From Klebsormidium nitens (taxonomy: Eukaryota > Streptophyta > Klebsormidiophyceae > Klebsormidiales > Klebsormidiaceae): 64,000 nucleotides of DNA. Numbering within the stretch: position 1 is the first letter of the stretch; every line of letters begins with the position of its first letter. The translations under genes and the position numbers were made by a program. The notes beneath the pieces are model-generated. The model had not been told where the DNA came from, searched no databases, and saw nothing but the letters and a program-made list of their open reading frames with translations. The stretch is taken from assembly GCA_000708835.1 (NCBI GenBank), contig DF237084.1, positions 2,590 to 66,589 of the forward strand. Reading direction: 5' to 3'. Shown piece after piece: positions 45,924 to 57,022 of this stretch.

Positions 45924-47039
45924 CTCAATTCGAACGGCAAGTGACAAGACCTCAGTCTGTTCTGATAAGTCAGCCCAGTGTCAAACTGTCTCTTGCACGG
46001 CCCAATCGGCAGCCCGAGGCTACATCTGCGCGCGCGTGTGAATTGCTTCCGAGCTCAGCATGGGCAAGCTGCACAATTGTTGGATCCACTCGAGTACTCT
46101 TAATTGGATATTGTCATCACAACACCGATCGTATTGCCAAATTAAGGCGTATGAAGATATAACGATTGCGCAGATAAGCAGTACTTGAGAGTCCACCATG
46201 ATGTTATCCATCGATGTACTCACATATGTATGCGCTCATTCTGCTTAGCTGAGCAGGCATTCGTGCGCGCTTGTCCGTCATTTCTAGTGCACCGGTTCAA
46301 CTTGTTATGTAAGCGATACACCTAGCTAGCCTTGAGTCGGGGGCGATAATCGTTGAGCTATAGATGCAGCACAAAGATCGAGCACAAAGATCGAGCCTCT
46401 CTTATATGTATACTGAAAGACCTGCTTTAATCTTGTGAAGATGACGCTTGATATAACAGGAGAAGCTAAAACAGAGCTTATCTCACGCCTTGGAATAAAG
46501 CAGGGCATGCCACCGTGCCAGGGAACGAGCCGCCGCACAACCCGACCGTCTTTTCAGATCAAACCAGCTGCTAGGATTCAACTTACGCTAGCGCACAGCG
46601 CGGCTGGCTTGAGAATGCGAGGGCAACGGTTATTTGTCTCGAGATTCTCGTGCCTACTAAATTTGCTGGTACCTTACTCGCGTGTCTCCTAGAAGAGACG
46701 ATGAAACAAGACTCTCGGTGAGAATTCGATCGCCATATGATGATCTGATCATTCTAGCTAGGTGTAGTCAGTGAGTGATTCATCCAGGCAATTTGTACAT
46801 TGCTCTTGCTAAGCTCTGCGCACAACTGAGCACGTCCGTACACTTCTGGCCAACCATTCAGCCAACCGGAACCATCGTGACCTCGTGACCGCGGATAACT
46901 TTAGGTCAACGTCACTATGCGACAGGCTCGCAGACGAACATTGTTGACTCCATGCCCCGCCTGCTCAAGTCATGTTGCTGGGCAGATTTTCTGCACTATG
47001 CCTTCGTCGTATCCAACTCTCGACAACACTCTTTGAGTC
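45924..47039. other. Tail-to-tail intergenic region
   Basis: Between the stop codons of the MYND gene (+) and the acetyltransferase gene (-). No coding sequence supported. A direct tandem 13-mer AGCACAAAGATCG occurs twice at 46367-46392. Confidence 0.5.
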
Positions 47040-49580
47040 TCAAGCGGTGCCCACAAGCTGCTTAAGAACCCGCGCCGGGTTGCCCGCCACAACGACGTTT
47101 GGTGGGACGTCACGTGTGACGACACTGCCGGACCCGATGACGCTATTGTCGCCAACCGTCACGCCCGGGTTTATGATAGCACTTCCCCCGATCCACACAT
47201 TGTTCCCTATCCTGTAAGGAAAGAATTTACGTCATCAGTTGTCCAATCACAGGGGGGGGGTCTTAGTGCAGAGGCAGTACGACCGTGTCTGGGCTGGTTG
47301 AGAAAAGAATAAAACTGAGGGCGTAACCAACAAGCCCAATGACGGGAAGAGAAGCGAGGGAGCAACGAGAAAGCTTGTGGTGCTGATGATAATAAGAGCA
47401 ATTTTGATCAGAAACGTGTTAAGAAAAGAGCGACCACTTTCAACGGAGGGCGAACGGAAGCCCACTCCCTCAGGCCGACCAAAGACCGGGGCCGAGGAAG
47501 TGCACACGCAAAGACACCTAAGCTGGTCTCGTAGCCGGGGACGCCACACATGCACGTTACACGCAAGCCCTGAGGAAAAAGGTCGTGGGCGGACGTCTCA
47601 TTGCCGGCGACTTTTCCACTGGAACTTTCATCATGCAGTCGCCTCAAACGACCACTGGTGTGAGGTTGCGGCAAACGAGGAGTTCACGCGGTGTATCGAG
47701 GCGTCACCAAAGCCGCTGGAGCGCACACTCGCCCTTGTCAGAGAGGGTTTCTGGCTTACGTGGCTCCCAACAGCACTGAGTAGCATAATCTGACTACCAC
47801 CCCTCTTTTGCTGTGATTTTGGACGGCATTGTTTTGCGAGCGACTACGAACAGAGAGCACGACAAAAAGGTTGCTACATAGACATGTCGCAAAAGATTTC
47901 GAGAGTTCACCTGATCGGTAGAGCCAGCTCCAGGCCGGCGGCCCGAGTCGCGGGGTCCGTTGGATGCGTGGCGGCGTAGATCTGGACGTTTGGTGCGCAC
48001 AACACGTCGTTCCCTATGTGCACGGTGTTGGCGTCGAGGATTACGAGACCTGCAAAACGAGGGGCTTTCAGTGGGACTGCGGATGTGTTTGCACTAGATC
48101 GTCGTTCCATATGTGCACGGTTCCTGAGATAAGACTGGATACCCGCTACGGTAGAGGGACTTTGTCTGATGGCAACGGATTGGCACTTGCGCAAATGTTG
48201 ACAGCAGCCCTTGAAGGCGGGCGGAGGTGGTCTGATCTAACTCATCACTGGGCCGTTTGAAGCAACTTCGTTGTCAATCATTCGTAACTGCACTTTTTGA
48301 GTTTCGTGTTTTGTGTCTCGAGCTGAAGCACGAGTCAAATATTAATCGACTTCCGAACTTCGTATGAGTCTGATCCAAACATCTGAAGCCGATTATGTCG
48401 ACGAACAATACGACAGTAATGTGTCGTGGTCTGAACAGTGCGGAGATTTGTCGAAACTCAAAAAGTTCCAGAAGTATCAACAAAGCAGACTCACTTCTTT
48501 AGAGTCCTCACCAGATTAGATCTCGAAGGCTCATCCGTCCAAAGAAAGCTGACATGCCAATACGTTGGGTTGTCCTGCCAGTTTCTTCAGTGGTATGATT
48601 GTTTCGGCTGTTGTGATCAACCTAGAGCAGCCAGAACCCCTGTTTAAAGGCCTGGATGCTTCAGAATTGCTAAACTTATCCATAATGACTTCACCGCAGA
48701 GAAAGAAAGCTTACCCGCATTTGCATAGAAGTTGTTTCCGATGAAGGTGTTTTTGCCATAGTCGCAGAAGAAGCGGGGCTCGATGTACGGGGTGGTGCCA
48801 ATGGACCCAAAAATGTCCTGCGGAGGAAAAATGACGGAGTGCTTATATCTATAGCTCGCAGTTTTAGCAGGGGAAGTGCATAAATACTTCACACGAATGA
48901 CCTGAAGAAAGCACAGAAACTCTGAAGGCCTTAGGTTAGGATTTGACTCAGCGATTTGTTATTCAAGGGTGTGGGAAGAGTACCATCTGGAAAGACTCAG
49001 CGGGGGAGTACTCAACAACTCAATAGTATTGGCTTCAGCCAGAACACTAGTCAAAATTAAGCTGTGTAGCCTCATTCTAAGTCAAGTACGCAAGTCCTGG
49101 GAAGCATTAGAAACCAATGCGGATTGTGAAGGTCACGCCATCAATTGTTAACAACTCAACAAAGAACTGCGCATATGTTCATGAGTTTTGAGGTGACTAG
49201 AGTGAATCAGGTTGTGAGCATCAAGTTTTGGTGAAAGCTCCAACCTCCACAATTCGGAAAGAGGGCCTTCGGAGAAGTTTGCGCTTTCTTACTGCAATCA
49301 CCCGCTCCTTGTAGACCATCTGAAAGCAGTATGGGACTTGGACTTTCAGCAGACCCACCTTCATGAGCTCAGCTCTTCTCTCCTCCTCGTCCAAGGGCGT
49401 CTCATTGAACTCGTTGACCACTTTGACAGCTCGTCGATGCAGAGTCTTCAATTCAGGGTTCTGTAGCGGACTGTACAACTCTCCTGCGAGCATCTTCTCC
49501 CTTTCTGACTTTCCAGGAACACCTGGTCCCACCACCAGCCCTGATGCACCTCCCCTAGGCTCCGACCCTGATGACGCCAT
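47040..49580 (-). CDS. Maltose/galactoside O-acetyltransferase family protein
   Basis: Four exons in coding order: 49580-49359, 48817-48715, 48049-47911 and 47211-47040, phases 0, 1, 2, about 211 residues. The N-terminal Mac domain is plain ([20 protein letters not shown]). It is followed by the left-handed beta-helix hexapeptide repeats: [60 protein letters not shown] and [20 protein letters not shown], ending [13 protein letters not shown]. The catalytic His of the family is present (ATHPTDP). Known reaction: acetyl transfer from acetyl-CoA to a sugar hydroxyl. The natural acceptor here cannot be read from sequence. The frame stays open upstream to an ATG at 49772, which would add 64 Ser/Pro/Arg-containing residues, possibly an organelle-targeting peptide. 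The family is mostly bacterial and fungal, so origin by gene transfer with later intron gain is possible. Confidence 0.93.
48090..48135 (-). repeat. Decayed copy of an internal part of acetyltransferase exon 3
   Basis: CGTCGTTCCATATGTGCACGG (48100-48120) matches CGTCGTTCCCTATGTGCACGG of exon 3 (48005-48025). The offset is 95 bases, into the intron upstream of exon 3 on the coding strand. The copied part encodes the VHIGND turn. Confidence 0.75.
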
Positions 49581-50316
49581 GCTATTGTTTGTTGCTCTGC
49601 AGAACGGAGAGTTTTTAAGTTGACCTGCTTTCTGATTAGATGCCAGCTGGAAGGGGGTTTCATGCAAGCAGATGAAGCAACGTGGGGATGAAGTCCGCTT
49701 GATGGGATTGTTAAGTGAAGCGGGAAATGACCAATTCAGCGGAGTGCTTCTGATTGTCGCAAACGTGCGCATCTAGAATGCGACATGCAACTTTCTTTAC
49801 GTCTGCTCAGATTAATGGATCAGATCATCCCCAACCAATAACCTTATCAGCAAACGTACCTTCAAAAGCTTTGAGTGGTACCTACTTGGCTCGGCATAAA
49901 AGTGGACTTGATGCAGGCTGGAAGAAGCTTCTGCTCTTGAAAAATGCTTGAAGGCCTTCTGGACCCAAGGAAGGTTTTGGCGGGCAAGGGGTCCGCCATT
50001 GGCTGAGGGTCTGCCAAGTGGCTAGCTCGGACTGTCGCTCGGACGTATGTTGACGTCAAGCTCGTGTGATTGCACCCATTATCGCCTGTGGATCCATTAC
50101 CAGCTGGTCCACGTGATCGTTGGAGCTCTAGCCTCTCGTTGCTCGATCGCAGCCTGAGCTTCTGCATTTACCTACAAGCTCGCCGCTAGCTGCGCTTTCG
50201 AAATCAGGGGTGCCGGCCTGCAAGAGCCTTGGCCCTGGCTCTGGGAAGGAACATTACGGTAGTGTTCAAGCGTTAGTATAAAGTAGCATTACAGCCAGAG
50301 GTTTGTCTTTGGAGAC
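49581..50316. promoter_or_regulatory. Divergent upstream region of acetyltransferase and UBL-TIG genes
   Basis: 736 bases separate the two start codons. The left 192 bases are open in the acetyltransferase frame and may be coding. The rest should hold both promoters. No specific motif recognised. Confidence 0.45.
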
Positions 50317-53300
50317 ATGGCCACACGAGAGGCCTCGTGCGCACGTAGCTTGGACCACCCCTCACCGCGGTTGCTTTCCCAAAACAATACCGCCCAAAAC
50401 CAGTCGCCAGCAGAGCCCTCAGGGGAGCTCGAAAATCCACAAATTGGTGAAGATTTTGCGCAGACAGCAACCAATGGTGACCACAACATAATCTTGAGGA
50501 TAATGTTTCATGAGCTGAGGCGGCCCGGCGTTCGACCAGTGCAGTTTGACCTGTCGGGGCTGGCGTCAAGCAGTACAGTGGAAGAAGTTGCTGTTCAAAG
50601 TGAGTCTGCAGTCATCTTGTGCGCAAGTTCAACAGTTTCTCTGAATGTCTTCATACTGAAGTGAAGCTGACGTGGGGCTTCTATCCAGAACCTTTCTCTT
50701 CATCCCAGTTCTTGATCAAAAGGGTCTGATAGCAAAGATGCAAAGAACGTGCCTCTTAGAATGCATAGTGTTCGAAATGCAGAGGGGTAGAATAATTAAA
50801 GGTAGGAGCCGACAAATCTGAGACTTGGCTGGAGAATATTGGTCGGTCTTTCTTATCATGTGCTGATTCTTGAGGGACCAATGGCTTACAAGTTCCAAGT
50901 CAGATCACCTGGACTTGGGTGGCAGAACACAAGAGAAATAACGCCGCTCAGCACGAATGTTTCCAGCATTTCGCTGTTGACAGCAATGCTGAGATCATCA
51001 TCCAATTCCTCCCTCTTGCAATCAAGCAGACCTCCTGGCAATCTGTCCTCTGGCAAGCTCAATCAAGACTTGAACTTTCAGTTAGTGCCCCTTTCCACCT
51101 CCCAATACGACATAGTCCGTCTCCACGAGATATAAGACTTATTTCTTGTGCTTGCAGTCAATGAGCATCTTTCTAGCTCTGCTCCCGCCGGTTCCCCCGC
51201 CTCCGCCCCTTTTGACGCACCGGGCACCCCCCTTTCCCGTCTCTTCTACTGCGGCGTCGAGCTGCGGTCCCTTCAACGAACTTTAGAAGAGTTTGGGATT
51301 AACACTGGGGCTGTTCTGATGGCGGCACCTGGGGCTGCCCTCAAAAGTCTCAGGGTGTCGCAGCTGGAGCCGTCAAGCGGGTCTGAGACTGGGGGGAACA
51401 GCGTAAGTTGAAAGGTCTGAGCTGCTCTTTACTGCAGCTTGGCGAGGTCATGGTATTGAAAGCAAGCACCCGATGTTGGCTTCTCGATCTGTTGTTGGGT
51501 TCATAGTCTTTCTCAAGAAGAATAAAAGTGTCAAAATTTGCCCAAACATTCACAGTCGGCAAGAGCTTGGCGGGCACCTCTACTGGAGATTCAGCAGAAC
51601 CTGATGCCCTGGACAATCGTGATTGGGTTGTTTGTAAGGAGGGCCGATACTTCCTCTTTTGCAAGTATGTGATCTGCGGTTCGATGGAAATGAGGCCAAA
51701 ACTAATAATGGAAATCGCAGTTTTTCAAATCTATGCTTAGAGGCAGTCCAGCCTTGGGAGCCCAAATCGACGATCCAGACGGTAGAAGTAGTTCTGGCAA
51801 TGCACATCTCTAAAAAACGAACGATTTTTGAGAGATGCGCCCTTATTTCCTGTTTAATAGATTGCGTTCAAGCTCGTCTCGCGCTGACATCAGTACGAAC
51901 GGGTCACTTGCGGGGCAGGAACAATCGAAAGTCTGGTCGGCATATTGACAGCGGGAAGAGATCATCTTTTCGCCTTCTAGTAATTCGCTTGTAAAGCCCA
52001 GATCTCAAAATGAGTCACTTATTGCAGGGACGACTCGCTGATTGTGCTCTAGGGCCTCGCACTCTCTTAGTGTGAGGCCCCACTAAAAGAGTCGAGTAGT
52101 AAGTAAGAAAGGAATTCTGTCAACCACATTGTCCCCTATCTTCCATAAGAAGGTACGTCAAAGCGGGCGTGCCTTTAGACGTCCTCCGGGCATCTGCTGT
52201 TTCCCCAGAGCCACTGACGTAAGCTCACTCTTTCAAGCAGGTCCACATAAGCGGGCAGTGCTTCCAAACGTCCTTGAGCATCGCCATTTGTCCAGAGGCA
52301 CTGGCATATCCTCTCTCTCTCTCGTCCTCTGTCTTTCAAGCGACTAATCTTACACAAGCACTGCTTTCGGACGTCCGCAGAGCGCTTGTTACTCTGCAAA
52401 GGCACTGACGTGCGCTATGTCTCTCAAGCAGGTACACATTAGCGGGCAGTGCTTCCGGACGTCCGTGGATCGTCCGCTTCTGGCACGGTTTGGTAGCACG
52501 GTAGTACCTACGATGCCCGTCAGCGGAGAAGTGGTTCGCTGCACCAGCCCGCCCCACCCACCTGGTACGTACTTTGGGGATTTGACGGATTTGTCACCCT
52601 CCATTGGCACAAGCCGGGATACTTTGTCCTCTTATTTTGGCAAGAGAAACCTGCCAAAGTGTCAACGACACCTTGTTCTTGTCAACTCGTTTCGACAGAT
52701 ATCAAACTCCCGAGGTCAACTTGTCATTGACACCTGACTGTTGACACGCCTCTGCTTTTTGATTAGCACGCCCTACGATGACGCCGCAAGACAGTAAGAT
52801 CCTCAGAACGTTTCAGGGAGTTTCTCTGGAAGGGATGATAGCAACCACTGTTTTCACTAACCGCCAACGTCCCACCATCCAACGTTTTACAAACCCAAAG
52901 CATTTTTGATCCTTCAGCCGGCGCGTTTCTGATTGCCACCTCTTTGCAAGCGAGGATTGTTTCGAAAGCGAGGATCCAAGAGGCGCTGCGGAATCTAGCT
53001 TCAATGAAACCTGAACGATGCATGACCGTCCAATCTGTTTGTCGATCCGCATTGCAAGCGTTCACTTCGGAGATCGTTGACATCTGTTCGTGGCTAGATT
53101 TCTGGTCTAAGTGATATCCAAGTTTGGTAGAGTCCTGGACAACGATGCACGTGGTCGCTTTCTGACGTCCCTGAGTTTGCTCTTCAAAATCCTGCCCGGT
53201 GCTTTCACTCCAAGCTTCTCTTGAACAAACTCGATCTATTGCCAAAAAGCGGTTATCCTGAGCAGGTTGTTAGAAGTTCACATTCTTGCATGCTACCTTT

Positions 53301-53910
53301 CCAAGCTCGTTCCGCTAATAGCGATAATGACTTGAAGAGACCTTTTCAAGCACCGCCAAATTAGCAGTACAAAGAAACTTTCAGTTCGAAGGCAGTATTT
53401 GAGAAATCAATCGTCTGACGTACTCGATTCCCTCTATCACCGATGATCTTTGGACGAGATGCGGACACGTCATCTGCATTTCTCACCTCTGGTGTCCGAT
53501 GAGCCCTGCTCCGAATCTTCCTTGAAAGCTGTGAGCCATCGCAACCGCAGTTCGACCGCAGATCTTCGAACTAGGCATAATCAGGGGAGCGAATCCTTTT
53601 GCTGTGGGGCGGAAACTTGGAGCCCTCGTATGTTCGGTAAACATTGCGGAACTGTTTTACGTAAACTTACTAGCAATTACGGAATGAGCTTGTTCTGATT
53701 GCGGTTGCTCAAAACTACGCAGGGCCAGTTTCGGTGGAGGTCTCTTCGGATGGGGGCCACACTTGGACGTCCGACAACGTCACGTACACGTATATTGGGC
53801 TTCGGACAGTGCTTGATCACCCCATACGGGTCCCTAGCGTACACTGCTCAGCTATGTCCACAGTCCAGGAACTAGAAAGGGCTGCTTTTCGACATAGTCG
53901 AGGACTTTAA
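50317..53910 (+). CDS. Ubiquitin-like plus IPT/TIG domain protein
   Basis: Four exons: 50317-50599, 51158-51402, 52432-52564 and 53723-53910, phases 1, 0, 1, giving 282 residues. Residues about 1-57 are low complexity. Residues about 58-160 look like a ubiquitin-like fold (IILRIMFHELRRPGVRPVQF, TVEEVAVQINEHL, LFYCGVELRSLQRTLEEFGI then NTGAVLMAAP, the typical beta strand, RTL turn and closing strand). Residues about 177-245 match an IPT/TIG domain: VHISGQCFRTSVD, ARFGSTVVPTMPVSGEVVRC, TSPPHPPGPVSVEVSSDGG, TYTYI. The tail has no named motif. I do not know this pairing as a named family, so no function is assigned. TIG folds bind DNA or act in extracellular or protein contacts; the absence of a signal peptide suggests a cytosolic or nuclear protein. 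Confidence 0.78.
52052..52100. repeat. Two overlapping inverted repeats
   Basis: GGGCCTCGCAC (52052-52062) pairs with GTGTGAGGCCC (52070-52080) with one mismatch. ACTCTCTTAGTG (52061-52072) pairs with CACTAAAAGAGT (52081-52092) with one mismatch. The two stems share bases and are mutually exclusive. They lie about 60 bases upstream of the acceptor array of exon 3. Confidence 0.7.
52140..52480 (+). repeat. Four-unit array of UBL-TIG exon 3 acceptor ends
   Basis: Units start near 52153, 52241, 52349 and 52432 (the last is the exon in use). Each repeats a 3' splice-site module. It consists of a CACTGAC-like branch-point sequence, a pyrimidine tract ending CTCAAGCAG or similar, then about 40 bases of exon start (GTACACATTAGCGGGCAGTG and CTTCCGGACGTCCG). 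Spacing is about 85-108 bases. Units 2 and 4 keep an intact CAG acceptor. Unit 2 stays open in frame for about 54 codons. Confidence 0.9.
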
Positions 53911-54404
53911 AGGTTGGAAACTCGCTTGTTCGCATAGTGGCGTTCCGCAGGAAATGCGAGGCCTTAAAGCTTCGGCCCGTTTGCACCTTCGTGTGAACCT
54001 TCAGGCACATGAGCAAAGTTTTTGTGCAGCAAAAGAAGATCACGTAGCTCACCTGCCACTCATCTGCTTAGTCTATGTAATAGAATGGAACCTCATGTAC
54101 ACATGATACAGGTGTACATAAACCGATGAATCAATTCGTGTACAAATGATGTACATGAAGTACAAAGCACCTTTGAGTATAGCTATCTACTGCAGGTTTG
54201 GTCAAACCTGAACCCCTGAACCAAGTCTGAATTGAGCCGCGAAAGTTCAGTGATGTTCAAAGCTGTGACAGGTTTTCTCGGTACCTCGATCTTCGGGATG
54301 GGTTACTCTAAGTATGCATCGTATCCACAGTAAATTTCTGAAAGCCGGCAGGCCAATCCCTCCGTCCAGATAAAGTTGTAAACTACGGCACTTGACCCGC
54401 GGCG

Positions 54405-54490
54405 TCCGCGGACCTTCCGGCCGACCACAACGGGAAGGCACGTGGCAGTTGTATTGAACTGCCAGCTGAGCTAGCCGAGCGCATGAGGCG
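54405..54490 (-). other. Possible degenerate tRNA-derived sequence
   Basis: The minus strand contains TAGCTCAGCTGG, an excellent match to the internal A box (TRGCNNAGYNGG). About 45 bases on is TGTGGTCGGCCGG, a poor match to the B box GGTTCGANNCC. The acceptor stem does not close, so it is not a working tRNA; a tRNA-derived SINE remnant is possible. A perfect 8-base hairpin (54443-54450 with 54457-54464) lies within. Confidence 0.3.
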
Positions 54491-55950
54491 GAGCATTTTT
54501 TTCGTAGCGTACCATACTACTGTGTACAGGCCGTAGCCTTAGGTAGGACCTAGGACTCTAGGAGGCTAGGACTGTGATTGGCAGAGCCTGAGCTACATCA
54601 AGCACGTCAAGACCACTGCATGCTTGAAGTAGCCCATCCCGAGACTACTGGACGAGATAGCCTGTCATGCATCATATCTATTCGCGGCGATTAGTAACGG
54701 TGGTGTGATTCATCAATCTCATCACGTCATGCTAAGAGGCCAGTGAACAAACAGCTGGCACCTTTCATTGGTAAACTCGAAGTGACCGAAAACAAGACAA
54801 AACGTTCTTACAGATCTGAAGCTGATGTTCTGTAATTTGTCGTGTCAATTCCAATCGGAACTGTTCTGCATAAATAAGCATCAGTCGCTCTAAAAGTCCG
54901 AGAAGTAAACCCTCCTTTGGACCATTATGAAACGTGTTCCTGATCACTACAGCTTGGATGGGTCTTTTGATCACTTCTTGACAAAGTATGAGAGTATAAA
55001 AGTATGAAAGTACGTATGCAACTTATTTTGATTTTGACCAATTCGAGATGAGAAGAAAGCATATCTTTGGTGAGAGCAATGCATCAAGCAAACAATTGAA
55101 TCATCACACGTTCCAATCCAGCTAGCCATCTAATCAATTGCAATCCGTTGGTGCTCTCGCAGAGCTTTGGCATTCATGAGAATGATACCTGTAAGAGGAA
55201 TGATGAAGATGTAGTCAGATGTAGAAGTGCCCGCAGCGTTCAAGGTGACAAAGGTGCAGAACCGCAAACTTCAAAAAGTTTTGGCGGCCGCGCAGCCAGC
55301 TCTCGTCTGATGTTGCTCACGCCGTGGCGCGCGTAGGAGAGTAGGTTGCTGGCACACAGCTTGGAAAAAGAGAAAGAAAGCCTGCTCCTTTCCTAAGATA
55401 TAGCTGTCACGTGTCGACGAAGCTATATTTGTGTGCCAATTCCATATCGGGGATAACGTTTTCCCCCTTCGACTTTCAAAATTGCTCTTTTATTGGTATC
55501 TAAGATCAGTAACACGGTCTAGAAACATAACGAGATGTTTCAACCGTTACAAATCAGACAGCAAAGGCAGATTTATCGGACGAATGAGATCTGATCTTAT
55601 CCTTTCTGAAGGCTTTCTGAAAACCCGAAACCCGGAGGCAAGATTAGACACCGGGTTTAATATGAGGACTTCGTAGCCGTTGGATAAGCGTCGAGCAATC
55701 AGTACCGTCAATCTGTTTGGACGTTTTTATTCGCCTCCCTGTTCCGACCAGGTCGTCGGAACGTCAGAACTCCGGACGGTGTAAGAACACCTGCATGCGT
55801 GCACGGAATTCCCGGCACCGGCAGGAGATTCTGGGCACGCAGATCGTTGGAATTTTGCACCACTGGGTCCGATGGTCCAATCATTTGCATGTTGTCAGGT
55901 GACAACAGCCATGAGGTCGTGAGCTCGTCGTGAGGTACAACTAGGTAAAC

Positions 55951-56103
55951 GGTACTGGGTATGTACTACGGTACCAAGGCTCGACCAATCACAGTGCTAG
56001 GTACATACCCAAGTGTAATATGTGTACGTAGTACGTACCTACTACGGCCTGCACCGTCTACATGGTGTTCATTATAAAATACCCGGGGGCCCTGGCCCCC
56101 GGG
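55951..56103. repeat. Cluster of perfect inverted repeats
   Basis: TGGGTATGTAC (55956-55966) pairs perfectly with GTACATACCCA (56001-56011). Downstream, CCCGGGGGCC (56082-56091) pairs perfectly with GGCCCCCGGG (56094-56103) with a 2-base centre. Between them is a run of GTACGTAGTACGTAC. Confidence 0.8.
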
Positions 56104-56221
56104 TTGCTTTGAAGACTGGCCGGGTGGGCCCCGTTATATCTCATGACACTATTGTTGACTTTCCAGGCACTAGGTAGCTCCTTTCCGACTCTTTTCACAA
56201 ACCGATTGCACTTCTACACGG

Positions 56222-56402
56222 AGTATTACTACCTAGTACCTGGTGTCAGTACGAAGTACCGGTAACAGTGTCAGAGCCCACCAGCCGGGCACAAGGGACT
56301 CTGGAGTCTGGCCGGATTTCAACACCCTTTGAGGCTCTGACAGTGACAGTGACAGGTACGGTACAACTGGTGCACACTGCATACCGCACTACGTAGGTAA
56401 CC
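56222..56402. mobile_element. Possible foldback (MITE-like) element
   Basis: The left arm ACCGGTAACAGTGTCAGAGCC is mirrored by the right arm GGCTCTGACAGTGACAGTG, which continues to GGTACGGTAC. Outer parts (ACTACCTAGTACCTGG against CACTACGTAGGTAACC) are also partly complementary. About 180 bases with no coding capacity. I cannot identify a target-site duplication with certainty. Confidence 0.4.
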
Positions 56403-57022
56403 AAGACGATGGCGACAGCAGTGGCACGCAAGCAATATTGGTAACTCTACAGGAGATTGTTCCAAGATACACAAGCCCCGGGCACCTCGACTTAAAACCT
56501 AACCCGAAACATTACACGCCCCGTATCCGCACCCACCCTAACCCACAGACTAACCCCAACCAGTCCCCCGGGTGTTCACCGCAAAACATTCAACCGTTCA
56601 ACAATCGAGAGTTACCGAAGTACGCAACCAGCTTGGCCCTTGCGTTGCTTGCGTACTTCCTGCCACCGAGCAGGCTGACATCAGTATACTCGGTGAAATC
56701 ATACAGTACCTACTACAGTACGGTACTACCTAGGCCCAGCTAGGCACCTGGCAGCTTTTGAAGAATGCTGAACTTGATCACTTGAACTTGAAGGCGTTGT
56801 TCTGGATACGTACCTATCTTGAATTCGAAAGCTATCACAGACTCCAGACTCCCGAGTGGGAAATCGGCCCGAAGTCTCGTCTCAGCAGTGTATGATTGTC
56901 TGACTCTGAGCGAGGCCGAGCACCTAGCCGGGCAGTAAGGAAGCCAAGGCCCAGAACTCTCTGGTGGTTTCTGCCATTCTCGGAGATCTGCCACGCTCAG
57001 TTCTCAGCTGGCCGCTAACAAT

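Larger units (their letters stand above)
53911..57022. other. Intergenic region rich in GTAC palindromes and foldback sequence
   Basis: No gene supported in 3.1 kb. Features annotated apart: a tRNA-like stretch near 54400-54490, inverted repeats near 55950-56103 and a foldback element at 56222-56402. TACC/GGTA and CCTAGG motifs are frequent from 54500 to 56750. A short run of CCTAAC and ACCCTAACCC occurs at 56500-56560, too irregular to call telomeric. Confidence 0.5.

Noticed and set aside
50839-51135. Possible extra exon of the UBL-TIG gene
   Set aside because: Exons 1 and 2 already join in phase and complete the ubiquitin-like fold; inserting this frame would break it.
56500-56560. CCTAAC/ACCCTAACCC stretch considered as interstitial telomere repeat
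   Set aside because: Only two or three irregular units; not a tandem array.
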